From the NCBI GenBank assembly GCA_007922195.1, contig ML681991.1, positions 43,726,905 through 43,790,904 of the forward strand: a DNA stretch of 64,000 bases, in the 5' to 3' direction. Below, in pieces: positions 51,101-54,100 of this stretch (within the stretch, counting starts at the first letter, position 1; every line of letters begins with the position of its first letter). The translations under genes and the position numbers were made by a program. This DNA comes from Podocnemis expansa (Eukaryota; Chordata; Testudines; Podocnemididae). The notes beneath the pieces are model-generated. The model saw only the letters and a list, made by a program, of their open reading frames with translations, did no database searches and was not told the origin of the DNA.

Positions 51101-54100
51101 GGGTAACCTACTGAATGTGCAAAAATCAGGGTAAGCTGCAAACCTGGGGCCAGATCCCCCATCACTGACGGGTAGTACTTAAACCAATCTCCCAGTCAGT
51201 CAAAAAATATGCTTCTGATTCCCCACACTGATCATCATGAAGCATAACAAAACAGAAGCAACCTCCTTTATTGCACATCAGCACCTATGATCCCCAACCA
51301 GCCACTGGGTCTCGCAAAGAAATAGGTTTTGCTAACCCAGAACAATATAGACCTTGATCCTACGCAAAATACCACGCTGCTAACCAGTCCCAAAGGTTTA
51401 ATATAAAAATAAAAGAAATAAAATATGAGAGATGTTGAAAGGTCAAAGTGAATCATATACATACAAATAATTAAGACTCCATAGAAAGCAAGTCCTTGGA
51501 AGAATTTGGAGTTTCCAGATTAGTCCAATTCCCCTGGGAGATGCCCAGCACATGGGTGGGCCTCAGCCTTTTGTCCAGGTACAGAGGAGCAGTTCCAGAG
51601 ATGGGTGCTGGTTGTAGACTGAAGACAAAATGGCTTTGGGGCTGCTGCCTTTCATCATCTCTGACATTCCCTATGCTGCCTGGAATTTTTGCAAATCAAA
51701 ATGGAGTAGAGTCACAGGGATAAGTCCTAGTGGCTCAGCTGGCTTCTCTCTCAGGCAACTATGTCTGGGAGCTTCCTTAATGGGCCATTAAGGAGAAAAA
51801 GGCTGTTGGCATCCAGGCTGGGAGTCTCCCAGAATCAAAACAAACAAGGAGGCCTATGAAACAAACAAGGAATCGCTTGGCACTTAAAGACTAAGAAATT
51901 TATTTATTTCATGAACTTCCATGGGAGAAAATCCCACTTTATCAGACCCTTCGAAGATGAGGGAACTTACAAGTGTTTGACAAAGTGGGATTTTCTCCCC
52001 ACAAAAGATCATGCAATAAATAAATTTGTTAGTCTTCAAGTGCCACAAGACTCTTTGTTTTGCTGAACTAGACTAACACGGCTACTCCTTTGGAACTTCC
52101 CAGGATCAACTAAATTGAAGCACAAATAGAACAAACATATTCCTAATTTCTAATACAGATATGACACGGGCTTATAAACCATAGAATCGTTCCTAGCAGA
52201 TTACCATCTTTCTACTGGTATCACCAAGGCCTTACAGGGAGGCAAGAGGGGCAATCGCCCTGGGCCCTGCCCCCCCCCCCCCCAGGCCAGGGTGGGGAAC
52301 AGCCAGCCCAGGGGTGGAGTGGACCTGCCCAGAGGCTGGGCTTTGCTCTCTCACTGGTCCCCTGGGCCGACTGTTCTGGCCTGAGGGCGAGCAGGGCTGG
52401 CCCAGAGGTGGGGCATGAGAGAAAGCCCAGCCCCCAGACCGGCGCGCTCCACCCCCAGCTCCGGGGAGAGGCAGGAGTGCGGGGCTGGCCTGCACCCCCC
52501 AGTGCAGGGGTGGGGGGCCCTGCAAAGGCCAATTGACCCCAGGCCCCCCATCCACCTGAGGATGACCATGGGTACCAAACATAGCATGTTGCAAATGGAT
52601 TATTGAAAATATGAAATATTAGTATGAAAAATAACTCTAATGATCCCCTAAATCCAGACAGTGTCACAGGAATGTCTCTGGAGCACGTGAGAGTGGGGAG
52701 CACACAGGGCGAGGGACTCTGCCCCCTTCAGTCCCTTAGAGGGCAGTGCACAGGGAAGGGCTCTGCATCCTGATACCAGCCCTTGGGCTCTGTTTTCACC
52801 AGAGGGCTGGGGTCTGAATCCCGAGCTATGCACTAATGTGGGCCCTGGGTGGTTCAGGAGCTCCATGCCACATGGCTCTGGGACTGCACTCTCTTCCCAT
52901 CAGGTCCACGTGGGCAGGACACACCCTAGTGGGCTGGTTTGGTTTTGCTTTGTTGGAACTGGTTTGACCACAGTGATCCCATCGGGGCATGTGCATTACC
53001 TGGGCTGGCAGTGGCCCCCGCAGCTCCGTGACCCACACTCTGCTCACGATGCATGTGAGAAATGGCATCGTCCAACCAGGGCCATCTAACTTCAGTGACT
53101 GCAAACACTGGGGAGAGAAGATCCCTCTTGATAATCTTTGACTCTCCCAGGCCCTGATCTGCGTTTCAGAGCCCTCCACCATGAGAGAGGAGCGTAGATC
53201 TGGCATTCAGGGTACTCTATGTAGAGGAGAAGCAGGAGGGGAAAAAGCCTGTAGGAGTGTGATGGAAATCTTTCATAGCCCACCTCCCACTGTCCCTTCC
53301 TCCCTAGGTGTCGCAATCTTGCTGCCAGCCAGTGAAGGGTGCCTGTGGAGCAGGGGTTGTTAGGTCCAGGCGTGAGGCCAGCACTGTTGTGTGTTGGGCT
53401 GTTGCTGTCACAAACAGGCGTCAGGGGTTCTGAGAACCCCAGGGCCAAATCTGCATCCTCCAGGTCACCTGCCAACCTGGTCCCAGCTCTTGCACTGCTG
53501 CAAATATAGAGAGTAGAGGTGGCCAGGTTGTCAGATCCCCAGGTTGCCTTGGGAAGCCACAGCACAGAAATCAGTGGGATTCCCGTGGGGCCCCTCCACT
53601 GGGCAGTGTTTCAGTAGATTGTGGCTGGAGCAAGGAATGTTTCTGTCTAGGGGTGGTGACAGCACCCGAGCCCTGGGTGTGGGATCCTGCCATGCCACTT
53701 TGCCTCCACCTGCTCTCTCTGCCGTGCTTGGCTTTGCATCATCCGTGGCTCACCCATTGCTTTGGGCTGCATCTCTCTGCCCACTTCTCGCTGCTGAGTC
53801 GCTGGTCTTTGATTTCCCTTTCTGCTAGTGGAGAAGTGGGGCACTGAGGAGGTGGCGGCCTGGCTGGACACGCTTGCTTTAGGGGAGTACAAAGACATTT
53901 TTTTCCGCCATGACATCCAGGGCTCAGAGCTGATTCTGCTGGAGAGACGAGACTTGAAGGTAGCCACCTGATGTGATTTTCTGACTGCGGCGGGCCGGCT
54001 CTCTCCACAGGGTCCCCCAGTGCAGCTCCTGTGCCACAGCTGGGGGCAGAATGCTGCTGGTGGCTGCAGCCTTGCTCCTGGTTGGCATTGTGCTGGCAAG